Shown: one piece after another, positions 28,120-37,197 of the stretch
Layout of the letters: each line of letters opens with the position of its first letter
Position numbering within the stretch: position 1 is the stretch's first letter
NCBI RefSeq assembly: GCF_913777145.1
Contig: NZ_CAJYPS010000023.1
Span: forward strand, 1-64,000
Reading direction: 5' to 3'
DNA length: 64,000 bases
From: an uncultured Roseateles sp.
GTDB taxonomy: Bacteria; Pseudomonadota; Gammaproteobacteria; Burkholderiales; Burkholderiaceae_C
Program-made: the position numbers and the translations under genes
Notes under the pieces: generated by a model
What the model saw: only the letters and a program-made list of their open reading frames with translations
Told to the model about the DNA's origin: nothing
Databases searched by the model: none

Positions 28120-29314
28120 GGGATTCACTTCAGACACGGCAAAAAATTATGTCATCCGGGTGGACGAGGACCCGGCGGCCCTGCCGCAAGTCCCCTGGGA
28201 CGAGTTGCTGGCTGTGCAGGCCCGGCCCACGCCCTTCATGAGCCACGCCTACCTGAACGCACTGCAGGCCTCGGGCAGCGCCACGGCCGACACCGGCTGG
28301 CAGGCGCAGTTCGTGTCGGTGTGGGATGGCGACACACTGGTGGCGGCCTGCCCGGCCTATCTCAAGAGCCACAGCTACGGCGAGTACGTGTTCGATTGGG
28401 CCTGGGCCGACGCCTACCGCCGCCACGGCCTGGCCTACTACCCCAAGCTGCTGGTGGCCGTGCCCTTCACGCCGGTGCCCGGCAGCCGCCTGCTGGCGCG
28501 CGACGCCGAAGCCCGCGCGATGCTGGCCCAGGCGCTGCGCGCGCTGGCGCGCGAGACCCAGGCCTCGTCCCTGCATGTGTTGTTCGGCGACGAAGCCGAC
28601 CAGGCCGCGCTGGCCGAGGCGGGCTGCATGGCGCGCAGCGGCGTGCAGTTCCACTGGACCGCGCACGAGCCGGCACCGGATGCCGACTTCCCGGCCTTTC
28701 TGGCACGCCTGCAGCGCGAGAAGCGCAAGAAGATCCAGCAGGAGCAGCGCCGCGTGCGCGAGGCCGGCGTGCACTTCGACGCGCGCAGCGGCGCCGAGAT
28801 CCGCACCGAGGACTGGGACTTCTTCTACCGCTGCTACCAGCAGACCTACCGCGAGCACCACAGCACGCCCTACCTGAGCCGCGACTTCTTCGCGCGCATG
28901 GCCGCCCAGATGCCGCAGCACTGGCTGCTTTTCACCGCCTGGCGCGGCGAGGAGCGCGTGGCCGCCTCCCTGGTGACGCTGGACCCGGCACGGCGTGCCG
29001 CCTTCGGGCGCTACTGGGGCGCGGTGGCGCACATTCCCAACCTGCATTTCGATGCCTGCTACTACCAGCCGCTGGCCTGGTGCATCGCGAACGGCTACCA
29101 GCGCTTCGAGGGCGGCGCCCAGGGCGAGCACAAGATGGCGCGCGGCCTGATGCCCACACCCACCGCATCCAGCCACTGGCTGGCCCACCCCGGCTTTGCC
29201 GATGCGGTGAGCGACTTTCTGGCCCGCGAGGGTCAGGCCATGTCCGGCTACCTGGACGAGTTGGGCGAACACGCGCCCTACAAACGACAAGACGCCGCGG
29301 ATGCGGCGTCTTGA
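28118..29314 (+). CDS. FemAB/GNAT-like protein (PF04339, DUF482)
   Basis: This 398-aa cytoplasmic protein is of the peptidogalycan-biosynthesis/FemAB-like family, related to acyltransferases of the GNAT fold. Typical segments are SHAYLNALQASGS, YGEYVFDWAWADAYRRHG, REKRKKIQQEQRRV and FEGGAQGEHKMARGLMP. The substrate is unknown. The upstream part of the frame is antisense to nadE, so the ATG at 28118 (MGFTSDTAKNYVIRV) is used; its start codon shares the tetranucleotide CATG with the nadE start on the other strand. The stop codon lies inside the 3' arm of a terminator-like hairpin. Confidence 0.85.
   Translation: MGFTSDTAKNYVIRVDEDPAALPQVPWDELLAVQARPTPFMSHAYLNALQASGSATADTGWQAQFVSVWDGDTLVAACPAYLKSHSYGEYVFDWAWADAYRRHGLAYYPKLLVAVPFTPVPGSRLLARDAEARAMLAQALRALARETQASSLHVLFGDEADQAALAEAGCMARSGVQFHWTAHEPAPDADFPAFLARLQREKRKKIQQEQRRVREAGVHFDARSGAEIRTEDWDFFYRCYQQTYREHHSTPYLSRDFFARMAAQMPQHWLLFTAWRGEERVAASLVTLDPARRAAFGRYWGAVAHIPNLHFDACYYQPLAWCIANGYQRFEGGAQGEHKMARGLMPTPTASSHWLAHPGFADAVSDFLAREGQAMSGYLDELGEHAPYKRQDAADAAS
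29289..29312. terminator. Hairpin at the end of the FemAB-like gene
   Basis: A perfect 10-bp inverted repeat (29289-29298 with 29303-29312, loop GGAT) covers the last codons and stop of the plus-strand gene. It lies 45 bp beyond the stop of the convergent ppa. There is no long T-run, so termination may be Rho-assisted or bidirectional. Confidence 0.55.
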
Positions 29315-29356
29315 GTGATCCGGCGGGGCCGCGCGGCCCCGGCCAGGTCAGCAGGC

Positions 29357-29887
29357 TCAGGCCTTCTTGTAGTTGGCGATGCCGTCGGTGATTTCCTTCT
29401 TGGCGGCTTCCACCCCTTCCCAGCCCTTGACCTTGACCCACTTGTTGGGCTCCAGGTCCTTGTAGTGTTCGAAGAAGTGCTGGATGGCCTTGATGCGCAT
29501 CGGGTTCACGTCCTCGATGGACTTCCAGTGGTCGTACATCGGCAGCGTCTTGCTGGTGGGCACGGCCACCAGCTTGGCGTCGCCGCCGGCCTCGTCGTCC
29601 ATCTGCAGCACGCCCAGCGCGCGGCACTTCACGACCACGCCCGGCTGCAGCGCGAACGGGGTGATGACCAGCACGTCCACCGGATCCCCGTCGTCGGACA
29701 GCGTCTGCGGCACATAGCCGTAGTTGCAGGGGTAGTACATGGGCGTCGTCAGGAAGCGGTCGACGAACAGCGCGCCGGTCTCCTTGTCCACCTCGTACTT
29801 GATCGGGTCGGCGTTCATCGGGATTTCGATGACGACGTTGAACTCTTCGGGCGCCTTGGCGCCGGGGGTCACGTTCTGCAGGCTCAT
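29357..29887 (-). CDS. ppa: Inorganic pyrophosphatase, soluble family I
   Basis: This 176-aa cytoplasmic enzyme hydrolyses pyrophosphate with Mg2+. The signature [10 protein letters not shown] with its metal-binding aspartates is at about 66-75, and the substrate region [12 protein letters not shown] precedes it. [16 protein letters not shown] (ATG 29887) is the standard start; an upstream in-frame start is rejected. The gene diverges from the membrane pyrophosphatase hppA, so both PPi-hydrolysing systems are read from one 193-bp intergenic region. Confidence 0.97.
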   Translation of the reverse strand: MSLQNVTPGAKAPEEFNVVIEIPMNADPIKYEVDKETGALFVDRFLTTPMYYPCNYGYVPQTLSDDGDPVDVLVITPFALQPGVVVKCRALGVLQMDDEAGGDAKLVAVPTSKTLPMYDHWKSIEDVNPMRIKAIQHFFEHYKDLEPNKWVKVKGWEGVEAAKKEITDGIANYKKA

Positions 29888-30080
29888 GGGCGACGTCTTT
29901 GGTCTAAGGAAAACCCGCATTCTAGGAGGCTGGCTGACACCAGGCTCACAGCTGCCGGCCGCGAGCGGACGGGTGCTGGTAAACGCTCAGACGCAGGCCA
30001 GACCTGCCCCTTAAGCTGGGCGGCGCAGGCCCGTGCAGCCCGCGTGGGTCGCAGACAACACGCTACAAGGAGACAAACTC

Positions 30081-32243
30081 ATGTCGACGGAGATGGCGCT
30101 GTACTTCGCGCTGGCCTGCGGCCTCGCGGCCGTTGCTTACGGATTCATCCAGCGCAGCTGGATCCTCAGTCAGGACGCGGGCAACGCCCGCATGCAGGAG
30201 ATCGCCGCCGCGATCCAGCAGGGGGCGGCGGCCTACCTGGGCCGGCAGTACCGCACCATAGGCGCGGTTGGCGTGGTGCTGGCGATTCTCATCGCGGTGG
30301 TGCCGGGCCTGGGCCTGCAGACTGCGGTGGGCTTCGTGATCGGCGCGGTGCTGTCGGGCATCTGCGGCTTCATCGGCATGAACATCTCGGTGCGCGCCAA
30401 TGTGCGCACCGCGCAGGCCGCCACGCGGGGCATGGCGGCGGCGCTGGATGTGGCCTTCAAGGGCGGCGCGATCACCGGCATGCTGGTGGTGGGCCTGGGC
30501 CTGCTGGGCGTGGGCCTGTTCTTCTGGCACCTCAGCGAGGGCGGCCGCCACGTTGACGCCGCCTCGCTCAAGCCGCTGCTGGGCCTGGCCTTCGGCTCCT
30601 CGCTGATCTCCATCTTCGCGCGCCTGGGGGGCGGCATCTTCACCAAGGGCGCCGACGTGGGCGCCGACCTGGTGGGCAAGGTGGAGGCCGGCATCCCCGA
30701 GGATGACCCGCGCAATCCGGCCGTGATCGCCGACAACGTGGGCGACAACGTCGGTGACTGCGCCGGCATGGCGGCCGATCTGTTCGAGACCTATGCGGTC
30801 ACGCTGATCGCCACCATCGCGCTGGGCGCGCTGGCCTTCGGCGGCCAGTCGGCCACCGCGCTGGTCTATCCGCTGGTGCTGGGCGGCGTGTCCATCATCG
30901 CGTCCATCGTCGGCTGCTATTTCGTGCGCGCCAGCGAGGGCATGAAGAACGTGATGCCGGCGCTCTACAAGGGCCTGATCGCGTCCGGCCTGCTGAGCCT
31001 GATCGCGTTCTTCTTCGTGACCCGCGCGATGTTCCCCACCGAGATTCAATTCGCCACCGGCGGCAGCACGAATGCGATGGCGCTGTTCGGCGCCTGCACC
31101 GTGGGTCTGCTGCTGACCGCGGCCATGGTGTGGATCACCGAGTACTACACCGGCACGCAGTACGCGCCGGTGCAGCATGTCGCGCAGGCCTCTACCACCG
31201 GCCATGGCACCAACATCATCGCGGGCCTGGGCGTGTCCATGAAGTCCACCGCCTGGCCGGTGCTGTTCGTCTGCGCGGCCATCTACGCGGCCTACCACCT
31301 GGCAGGGCTGTACGGCATCGCGATCGCAGCCACGGCGATGCTCAGCATGGCCGGCATAGTCGTGGCCCTGGACGCCTACGGCCCCATCACCGACAACGCC
31401 GGCGGCATCGCCGAAATGAGTGGTCTGCCCGACAGCGTGCGCGACATCACCGACCCGCTGGACGCGGTGGGCAACACCACCAAGGCGGTCACCAAGGGCT
31501 ACGCGATAGGCTCGGCCGGCCTCGCGGCCCTGGTGCTGTTCGCCGACTACACACATGCGCTGGAGGCCCGCGGCCTGCATGTGAGCTTCGACCTGTCGGA
31601 GCACCGGGTCATCGTCGGGCTGTTCATAGGCGGGCTGATCCCCTACCTGTTCGGCGCCATGGCCATGGAGGCCGTGGGCCGGGCTGCGGGCTCGGTGGTG
31701 GTGGAGGTGCGGCGCCAGTTCCGCGACATCCCCGGCATCATGGAAGGCACGGCCAAGCCCGAGTACGGCAAGGCGGTGGACATGCTGACCAGCGCCGCGA
31801 TCAAGGAAATGATCCTGCCTTCGCTGCTGCCGGTGGCCGCGCCCATCCTCGTGGGCCTGCTGCTGGGGCCGGCGGCATTGGGCGGCCTGCTGATGGGCAC
31901 CATCGTCACCGGCCTGTTCGTCGGCATCTCCATGTGCACCGGCGGCGGCGCCTGGGACAACGCCAAGAAGCTCATCGAAGAGGGCTTCAAGGACGACGCC
32001 GGCGTGCTGCACAAGAAGGGCAGCGAGGCGCACAAGGCCGCGGTCACCGGCGACACCGTGGGCGACCCCTACAAGGACACGGCCGGCCCGGCGGTGAACC
32101 CCCTGATCAAGATCATCAACATCGTGGCGCTGCTGATCGTGCCGCTGCTGCCGGCCGCCGCGCCCTCGGCACCGCCGCTGCCCACGCACGCCGCGGCCCA
32201 GAGCGCGGCCGAGGTGGCCAGCACCGCGGCGTCCCAGCCCTGA
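30081..32243 (+). CDS. hppA: K+-independent H+-translocating membrane pyrophosphatase
   Basis: This 720-aa pump with about 15-16 transmembrane helices couples PPi hydrolysis to proton export. The catalytic loop [11 protein letters not shown] (192-202) and the Asp-rich DNVGDNVGD that follows bind Mg-PPi, and a second Asp cluster is near [12 protein letters not shown]. The K+-dependence site reads GNTTKAVT, with K468 and T471, the residues of K+-independent enzymes. ATG 30081 follows an AAGGAG Shine-Dalgarno; the upstream extension is rejected. The C-terminal tail is Pro/Ala-rich. An intrinsic terminator follows. Confidence 0.96.
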   Translation: MSTEMALYFALACGLAAVAYGFIQRSWILSQDAGNARMQEIAAAIQQGAAAYLGRQYRTIGAVGVVLAILIAVVPGLGLQTAVGFVIGAVLSGICGFIGMNISVRANVRTAQAATRGMAAALDVAFKGGAITGMLVVGLGLLGVGLFFWHLSEGGRHVDAASLKPLLGLAFGSSLISIFARLGGGIFTKGADVGADLVGKVEAGIPEDDPRNPAVIADNVGDNVGDCAGMAADLFETYAVTLIATIALGALAFGGQSATALVYPLVLGGVSIIASIVGCYFVRASEGMKNVMPALYKGLIASGLLSLIAFFFVTRAMFPTEIQFATGGSTNAMALFGACTVGLLLTAAMVWITEYYTGTQYAPVQHVAQASTTGHGTNIIAGLGVSMKSTAWPVLFVCAAIYAAYHLAGLYGIAIAATAMLSMAGIVVALDAYGPITDNAGGIAEMSGLPDSVRDITDPLDAVGNTTKAVTKGYAIGSAGLAALVLFADYTHALEARGLHVSFDLSEHRVIVGLFIGGLIPYLFGAMAMEAVGRAAGSVVVEVRRQFRDIPGIMEGTAKPEYGKAVDMLTSAAIKEMILPSLLPVAAPILVGLLLGPAALGGLLMGTIVTGLFVGISMCTGGGAWDNAKKLIEEGFKDDAGVLHKKGSEAHKAAVTGDTVGDPYKDTAGPAVNPLIKIINIVALLIVPLLPAAAPSAPPLPTHAAAQSAAEVASTAASQP

Positions 32244-32260
32244 GGCCGGCGCCCATCCGC

Positions 32261-32289
32261 GAAACAGCCCCGTCATGCGGGGCTGTTTC
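32261..32289 (+). terminator. Intrinsic terminator after hppA
   Basis: A perfect 11-bp stem (32261-32271 with 32279-32289) has a 7-nt loop. The 3' arm ends GTTTC and is followed by TCATT. It lies 17 bp past the hppA stop and separates it from the J-domain gene. Confidence 0.75.
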
Positions 32290-32349
32290 TCATTGCAACA
32301 GTAACTCCCCGGATCAAGGCCAGCCGCCCGCGCAGGGCACAATCGCCCC

Positions 32350-33201
32350 ATGCCCAGCACGGCCCTCTCCCGGCACGAACTCCACCGTCGACGCGAGCAG
32401 TTGCGCGACCTGCAGCAGTACCTCGCGGTGCTGGAGGCTGACCACGACGGGCTGCGCGCCAAGCTGCTGGGTTTCCGTCAGCGCTACCTGGAGACGCTGG
32501 GCCCGCTGATGCGCGAGCTGGACGAACTCGAAGCCCAGCTGCAGCAGGCCACGCTGGTGCTGTTCGAGGCGCTCAAGCGCCAGGGCGTGGACGCGCCCCG
32601 CCCGGCCAGCGCCGGCAGCAAGACCTGGCCCGAGGTGCCGGCGTTGCCAGACGCCACGCCGCTGCCGCCCGAGCCTACCGGCCCCACCACCGACCTGCCA
32701 CCACCCAGCCTGAAGACGCTGTACCGCCGCGCGGCGATGCGCTTTCACCCCGATCTGGCCGCGCCCGGCCCCGACCGCACGCTGCGCGAGCAGCAGATGG
32801 CCGCGGTGAACGACGCCTATGCGGCGCAGGACCGCAAGCTGCTGGAGCGCATGCTGCTGGCCGATGGCGAGTTGCCGGAGAAGGTCATAGGCGGCCCGGC
32901 CGATGCGGTGCGCGCCTGGATGGGCCTGTGCGAGCACCTGGTCCAGGGCCGCATACGCGTGGTGCGCGCGCAGATCACCTGGCTGCAGAGCCAGCAGATG
33001 CACGAGTTGCGCATCGCCGTGGAACGCGCCGAGGCCGGGGGCATGCGGCCACTGGACATCATGGCCGCGCGGCTGCGCGCACAGATCGCGGAACGCCGCC
33101 AGGAGCTCTACATCGGCGAGCGCATCCAGGGAGATGCCCAGCTGGCGGCGGACTTTCTACGCAAGCGCTACCAGCGCATCACCGGCATAGGCCAGCCCTA
33201 G
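32350..33201 (+). CDS. J-domain (DnaJ-like) protein with N-terminal coiled coil
   Basis: This 283-aa protein has a long N-terminal helix with coiled-coil character (RREQLRDLQQYLAVLEADHDGLRAKLLG, about 14-75) and a Pro-rich linker. A short J domain follows at about 120-165, with the HPD motif in LYRRAAMRFHPDLAAPG. A C-terminal helical region makes up the rest. The HPD tripeptide is needed to stimulate an Hsp70 ATPase, so it is probably a specialised DnaK co-chaperone. No dnaK is nearby and the client is unknown. Confidence 0.8.
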   Translation: MPSTALSRHELHRRREQLRDLQQYLAVLEADHDGLRAKLLGFRQRYLETLGPLMRELDELEAQLQQATLVLFEALKRQGVDAPRPASAGSKTWPEVPALPDATPLPPEPTGPTTDLPPPSLKTLYRRAAMRFHPDLAAPGPDRTLREQQMAAVNDAYAAQDRKLLERMLLADGELPEKVIGGPADAVRAWMGLCEHLVQGRIRVVRAQITWLQSQQMHELRIAVERAEAGGMRPLDIMAARLRAQIAERRQELYIGERIQGDAQLAADFLRKRYQRITGIGQP

Positions 33202-33217
33202 CGAACGGCCCGCCCGA

Positions 33218-33646
33218 TCACATCTGGTCGTTGCGGACCTGAGGGTCCGAGGTCGGAAGCATGTTGACCATCATGCCGTTGGCATCCACCTGCGCGAACA
33301 TCAGCACCACGCCTCGCGTGGTGTAGGTGTCGGCCGCCCAGGGCAATGTGATGGTGTCCACATAGCCGCCACGCGGCGAGGCTGCGCGGGCTGCCGTCAG
33401 CATATTGGTGGCCCCCAACGCCGGTGCCCCGCCCACCGTGTTGGCCACCGCGCCCACCAGCTGCAGGCTGTTGGCTTCGACGAAACGAATCTGCAACTGG
33501 CCCGGCTGGCCAGGATATGTGCCAGTGGTCAGCACCGTGCCATCGGGCACCGGCTGGTTCTTGCCATCGACAAAGCTGCAAACCGCCAGGCCATCGGCCG
33601 TCGTAGAGGTCACGGTGGCGGTGTAGGGCGAAACATAAGTCGTCAT
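33218..33646 (-). CDS. Uncharacterised 142-aa protein downstream of the kinase/ECF pair
   Basis: I do not recognise a family. From MTTYVSPYTATVTS (ATG 33646, AGGAGTG Shine-Dalgarno 5 nt away) the protein is rich in Thr, Val, Gly and Ala. Its beta-strand-like alternation (TVTSTTADGLAVCSF) resembles secreted or fibre-like domains, but it has no signal peptide and only one cysteine. It is the third minus-strand gene after an ECF sigma factor and a Ser/Thr kinase, 57 bp after the kinase stop, so it may be their output or substrate. An earlier in-frame start at 33691 lacks support. Confidence 0.65.
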   Translation of the reverse strand: MTTYVSPYTATVTSTTADGLAVCSFVDGKNQPVPDGTVLTTGTYPGQPGQLQIRFVEANSLQLVGAVANTVGGAPALGATNMLTAARAASPRGGYVDTITLPWAADTYTTRGVVLMFAQVDANGMMVNMLPTSDPQVRNDQM

Positions 33647-33703
33647 CGGGCACTCCTGTGAAATGAATCGGCACATGCGGTGCGAAAGCACATGCCGTAC
33701 GGG

Positions 33704-36400
33704 TTAAAGGTCGCGCTGCCGCAGCAGCCAGTCCGCCGCCGCACGCTGCGTTGGCCTGCTGCTGGAGCCGGGATCCAGGCAGGCCTGGATCTGCAGCCAG
33801 CGCTCGGTCAGCGGCGCGTGCACCTGCTGCCAGCCCGGTCGGGACTGCAGCAGGCCATTCGCCTGCTCGCAGGCGCTGCGCATCTTGGCTTGGTCGCCCG
33901 GCGTCAGCCTCGACTGCAGCTGCAGCAGTTGCACCCTCGCGAGCAATAGTTGCTGATCCAGCGGGCTGCGTTGCGCCGCAGCCGCCAGCCGCGAGCTCAG
34001 TTGCTGCGCGGTCGCCACCAGCTCGGCGCAGCGGCTACCCACACAAGGCACGGCCAGCATCTGCTCCAGCAGTTCGACCTGACGGTGCAGCCAGCGATCC
34101 AGCGGCCCCTGAGGCCGCAGTTGCTCCAGGCGCCGATACAGCACGGCCGCCTGCGCGGCCTGCTGGGCGGGCGCCAAGTCCTGCGTCCGCAGGCGCTCAG
34201 AAGCCACCTCGATCTGGATGAAGGCCCATTGCCGGTTGGTCGGGTCCTGATGGACCAGACCCGACGCACCGTCCAGCGCCTCCGTCAACTCGCGGTGGGC
34301 GGCTTGCAGGTCGCCACGACGTGTGAGCGCGGCGCCCAAGAACAGTCGGTTGCTCACCTCGACCTGCAGCCAGGCCATGTCACCAGGATGCTGACGGCGG
34401 ATTACCGCAACGCGCCGCAGCGCGGCGTCGTAGAGCTCGCGGGCACGCTGCTCACGGCCAGTACGCATCAGCGTTGATCCCAGCCAGCTCACGCTGTCGG
34501 CCCAGTCAGCCTGCAACGCCGCGTCGTCGGCGCGGGCGGCCAGTGCCGACTCCTTCAACTCCAGCGAGCGCCGGAAACGCTGCTCCGCCTCGCCCAACTG
34601 CCCCAGCGCCGACTTCAGCGAGCCCAGGCTGTTCTCTGCGTAGGACAGCTCGACGCGAGCTTCCAGGTCGCCAGGCTGCCCGGCCAGCCACTTCTCGGTC
34701 ACGCTGCGGTAGCGGGCCCAGGCCTTCTCCGCGTCGCCGTACTGAAGCTTGCTGAACCGCACATGACCCAGCCAGAAGGCCGCTGCCCCCTGGGCCTTGC
34801 GCCACGGCGTCAGCAACTCTGGCTTGACGGGCTCGACCTCCAGCAGCGCATTCGCCACCTGCAGAGGCTCGATGGCGGCATCCAGCTCACCCCGCGAGAC
34901 CTTGACCTCACCCAACACCGTCAAGGCCTTGGCCCGCTGCAACCGCTCCTCGGCACCGGCGGAGGCGCCCTGGGCGAGGATGGCCAGCGCCTTGCTGCCC
35001 ACGCTGTCCAGCAGCTCCAGCCGGCCTATGGGTCTGAGCTTGTCGGCAAATTCGCCCAGCATGTAGCTCAACAGGTCCTCGGCCTGCTGGCGCCGCTGCT
35101 GGGCCTGCAGCTCGGCGGCCTGCGCCCGCTGCGCCTGCCACAGGCTGAAGCCGCTGAGCCCCAGCAGCGCCAGCACCGCAAGCACACCGGCAGACACCGC
35201 GACCCGGTGGCGCCGCACGAAGCGCCCCAGCACATAAAGCCGGCTGTCGGGGCGCGCGCTGATGGGTTCGTGCGCCAGCCAGCGGCGCAGGTCGTCGGCC
35301 ATCAGCTCCGCGTTTGCGTAGCGCTCCGCCGGCAGTTTCTTCAGCGCCTTCGCGACGATGGTGTCCAGGTCGCCCCTCAGCAGCCGCGCCTGGGTCTGGC
35401 GCGCGGGGTCGGCAGCCACTGCCTCGGACAGGCGCCGCGGCGCCTGCTCCACGATGGCTTTGAGCCGCTCCAGCTGGGTCTGCGTGCCGCCGCCCGTGGG
35501 ATGAGGCCCACCCAGCAGCTGGTACAGCAGCACGCCCAGCGCATAGACGTCGGTGGCCGTGGTCACGTCGGCCTGCTGCACCTGCTCGGGCGCTGCGTAG
35601 TTCATCGTGTAGGCGCTGCCGGCCCGGCGGGTCAGCTCGGTCGCGCCGGCACCCTGCTCGGCCTGGCTGGCATCGTCCAGCAGCTTGGCGATGCCGAAGT
35701 CCAGCAGCTTGACCTCGCCCTGGGCGGTCACCAGGATGTTGCTGGGCTTGAGATCGCGATGCAGGATGAGGCGCGCATGGGCGTGGGCCACGGCGGCCAG
35801 CACGTCCAGGAAGAGCCGCACGCGGGCCGCGATGTCCAGCCCCTGCTGCTCGCAGAAGCGGTCTATGGGCAGGCCGTCCACATACTCCAGCACCAGATAG
35901 GGCTGGTGCTGCTGGAACAGGCCCGCGTCCAGCAACCGGGCGATGTGGGGGTGGGACAGCCGCCCCAGGATCTGCCCCTCACGCGCGAAACGCGCACCGC
36001 CCTCGCGGCCGAACAGGCCGTTGTCCAGACCCTTGAGGAACTTGATCGCGACCTGGCCCTCGAAACGCCCGTCGGCCCGACGGGCCAGCCAGACCGCACC
36101 CATGCCGCCCTGCCCCAGCTCGCGCTCCAGCACCCAGGGGCCCAGCTGCTGGCCCGCCAGGTCCAGCGGTGCAGGCTCGGCCGCAGCGGCGCCCAGCTGC
36201 TCGGCGGCGGGCCGCGCCATGAAACCCTCGGCCTGCAGATGGGCGTCCTGCGCCAGCATGGCTTGCAGTTGCTCAGCCAGCGCCGCGTCCTGCTGCCGCC
36301 ATTCGTCCAGGCGACGCTCACGGTCGGCCGGCTCCAGGTCCAGCAATTCATCCAGCAGGGGGCTCAGCTTGAGCCAGCGCTGCTTGTCCAGTTCATCCAT
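33704..36400 (-). CDS. Membrane-anchored serine/threonine protein kinase with extracytoplasmic helical repeats
   Basis: This 898-aa protein has an N-terminal cytoplasmic helical segment (1 to about 75) and then a complete Hanks-type kinase domain. The Gly loop is GQGGMG (96-101), the ATP lysine K120 is in VAIKFL, the catalytic loop is HRDLKPSN (214-221), DFG is at 234-236 and AAPEQ ends the activation segment (269-273). One transmembrane helix (about 399-421) leads to a long Ala/Leu-rich region with TPR-like helical pairs. It is encoded 20 bp after a cognate ECF sigma factor with no anti-sigma gene. This matches systems where the kinase activates the sigma factor by phosphorylation. Confidence 0.9.
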   Translation of the reverse strand: MDELDKQRWLKLSPLLDELLDLEPADRERRLDEWRQQDAALAEQLQAMLAQDAHLQAEGFMARPAAEQLGAAAAEPAPLDLAGQQLGPWVLERELGQGGMGAVWLARRADGRFEGQVAIKFLKGLDNGLFGREGGARFAREGQILGRLSHPHIARLLDAGLFQQHQPYLVLEYVDGLPIDRFCEQQGLDIAARVRLFLDVLAAVAHAHARLILHRDLKPSNILVTAQGEVKLLDFGIAKLLDDASQAEQGAGATELTRRAGSAYTMNYAAPEQVQQADVTTATDVYALGVLLYQLLGGPHPTGGGTQTQLERLKAIVEQAPRRLSEAVAADPARQTQARLLRGDLDTIVAKALKKLPAERYANAELMADDLRRWLAHEPISARPDSRLYVLGRFVRRHRVAVSAGVLAVLALLGLSGFSLWQAQRAQAAELQAQQRRQQAEDLLSYMLGEFADKLRPIGRLELLDSVGSKALAILAQGASAGAEERLQRAKALTVLGEVKVSRGELDAAIEPLQVANALLEVEPVKPELLTPWRKAQGAAAFWLGHVRFSKLQYGDAEKAWARYRSVTEKWLAGQPGDLEARVELSYAENSLGSLKSALGQLGEAEQRFRRSLELKESALAARADDAALQADWADSVSWLGSTLMRTGREQRARELYDAALRRVAVIRRQHPGDMAWLQVEVSNRLFLGAALTRRGDLQAAHRELTEALDGASGLVHQDPTNRQWAFIQIEVASERLRTQDLAPAQQAAQAAVLYRRLEQLRPQGPLDRWLHRQVELLEQMLAVPCVGSRCAELVATAQQLSSRLAAAAQRSPLDQQLLLARVQLLQLQSRLTPGDQAKMRSACEQANGLLQSRPGWQQVHAPLTERWLQIQACLDPGSSSRPTQRAAADWLLRQRDL

Positions 36401-36420
36401 CAGCCAGGTCCGCTCGGGGG

Positions 36421-36975
36421 TCAGGTCTTGAGACTCATCGCGAGGAACAGCCTCGCCTTCTGCCAGTCACGCTGCACGGTGCGGTCGGTGACGCCCAGCG
36501 CGGACGCGATCTCCTGCTCCAGCAGACCGCCGAAATAGCGCATCTCCACCACCTGGGCCAGGCGCGGCTCCAGCTGGGCGAGCTCGTCCAGTGCCTCGTG
36601 GATGCGCAGGATGTCGTCCCCGCCCTGCGGCGACAGCTCGGCGATCGCGGTGTTCAGCGTCAGCTCGGCCACGCCCCCCCCGCGGCGCTCGGCGCGCTCG
36701 GCACGCACCAGATCGATGACCACGGTGCGCATCGCGCGGGCCGCGTAGGCCAGGAAATGGCGCCGATCAGGGAAATCCCTGAAGTCCCGACCCGCGACGC
36801 GCAGCCAGGCCTCGTGCACCAGCGCCGTGGTGTCCAGCAACGTCAGCTCGCCCGCCCGCCGCATGTGCTGGCGGGCCAGGCGGCGCAGATCCTCGTACAG
36901 CCCGGCCACGACGGCGTCCGCCGCGCGGCGGTCCCCGCCAGCCGCGGCCTGCAGGAGCTGCGTGATGTCTTGCAT
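36421..36975 (-). CDS. ECF sigma factor of the TIGR02999 type, kinase-associated
   Basis: This 184-aa sigma factor starts at ATG 36975 (an in-frame GTG at 36984 would add three residues). Region 2 (about 10-85) contains LLDTTALVHEAWLRVAGRDF, where ordinary ECF factors have an acidic DAED-like motif; here threonines replace the acidic residues. Region 4 (about 115-180) ends YFGGLLEQEIASALGVTDRTVQRDWQKAR. Loss of the acidic motif is the feature of ECF groups that need Thr phosphorylation by a linked kinase to bind core RNA polymerase, and such a kinase is the next gene. That mechanism is inferred for this pair. Confidence 0.9.
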   Translation of the reverse strand: MQDITQLLQAAAGGDRRAADAVVAGLYEDLRRLARQHMRRAGELTLLDTTALVHEAWLRVAGRDFRDFPDRRHFLAYAARAMRTVVIDLVRAERAERRGGGVAELTLNTAIAELSPQGGDDILRIHEALDELAQLEPRLAQVVEMRYFGGLLEQEIASALGVTDRTVQRDWQKARLFLAMSLKT

Positions 36976-37197
36976 GGCCCGCACTCTAGCGGCGCGCGGG
37001 CGCAGTCAAAGCGTGAAAGCACGGGGGACAGGCCTTGCGAAAAATTTTTATTGGCCGATGTCGGGTCGGCCATCGCTTTCCCGTTTTGCTTGATTGAGGG
37101 TCTGGTCATGCGCACCGACGCCGGGGAGGCCGACATCGATCGGGGTGCCCGTGCCGGCCCAGCCCTCACCCCCGACTGCCGAACGGAAGGAAACGCC

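Noticed and set aside
30063-32462. 799-aa minus-strand open frame
   Set aside because: Entirely antisense to hppA, which has clear catalytic motifs.
36598-37197. Long N-terminal extension of the degenerate GGDEF protein
   Set aside because: It runs antisense through the ECF sigma gene; the ATG at 37198 has the good Shine-Dalgarno.
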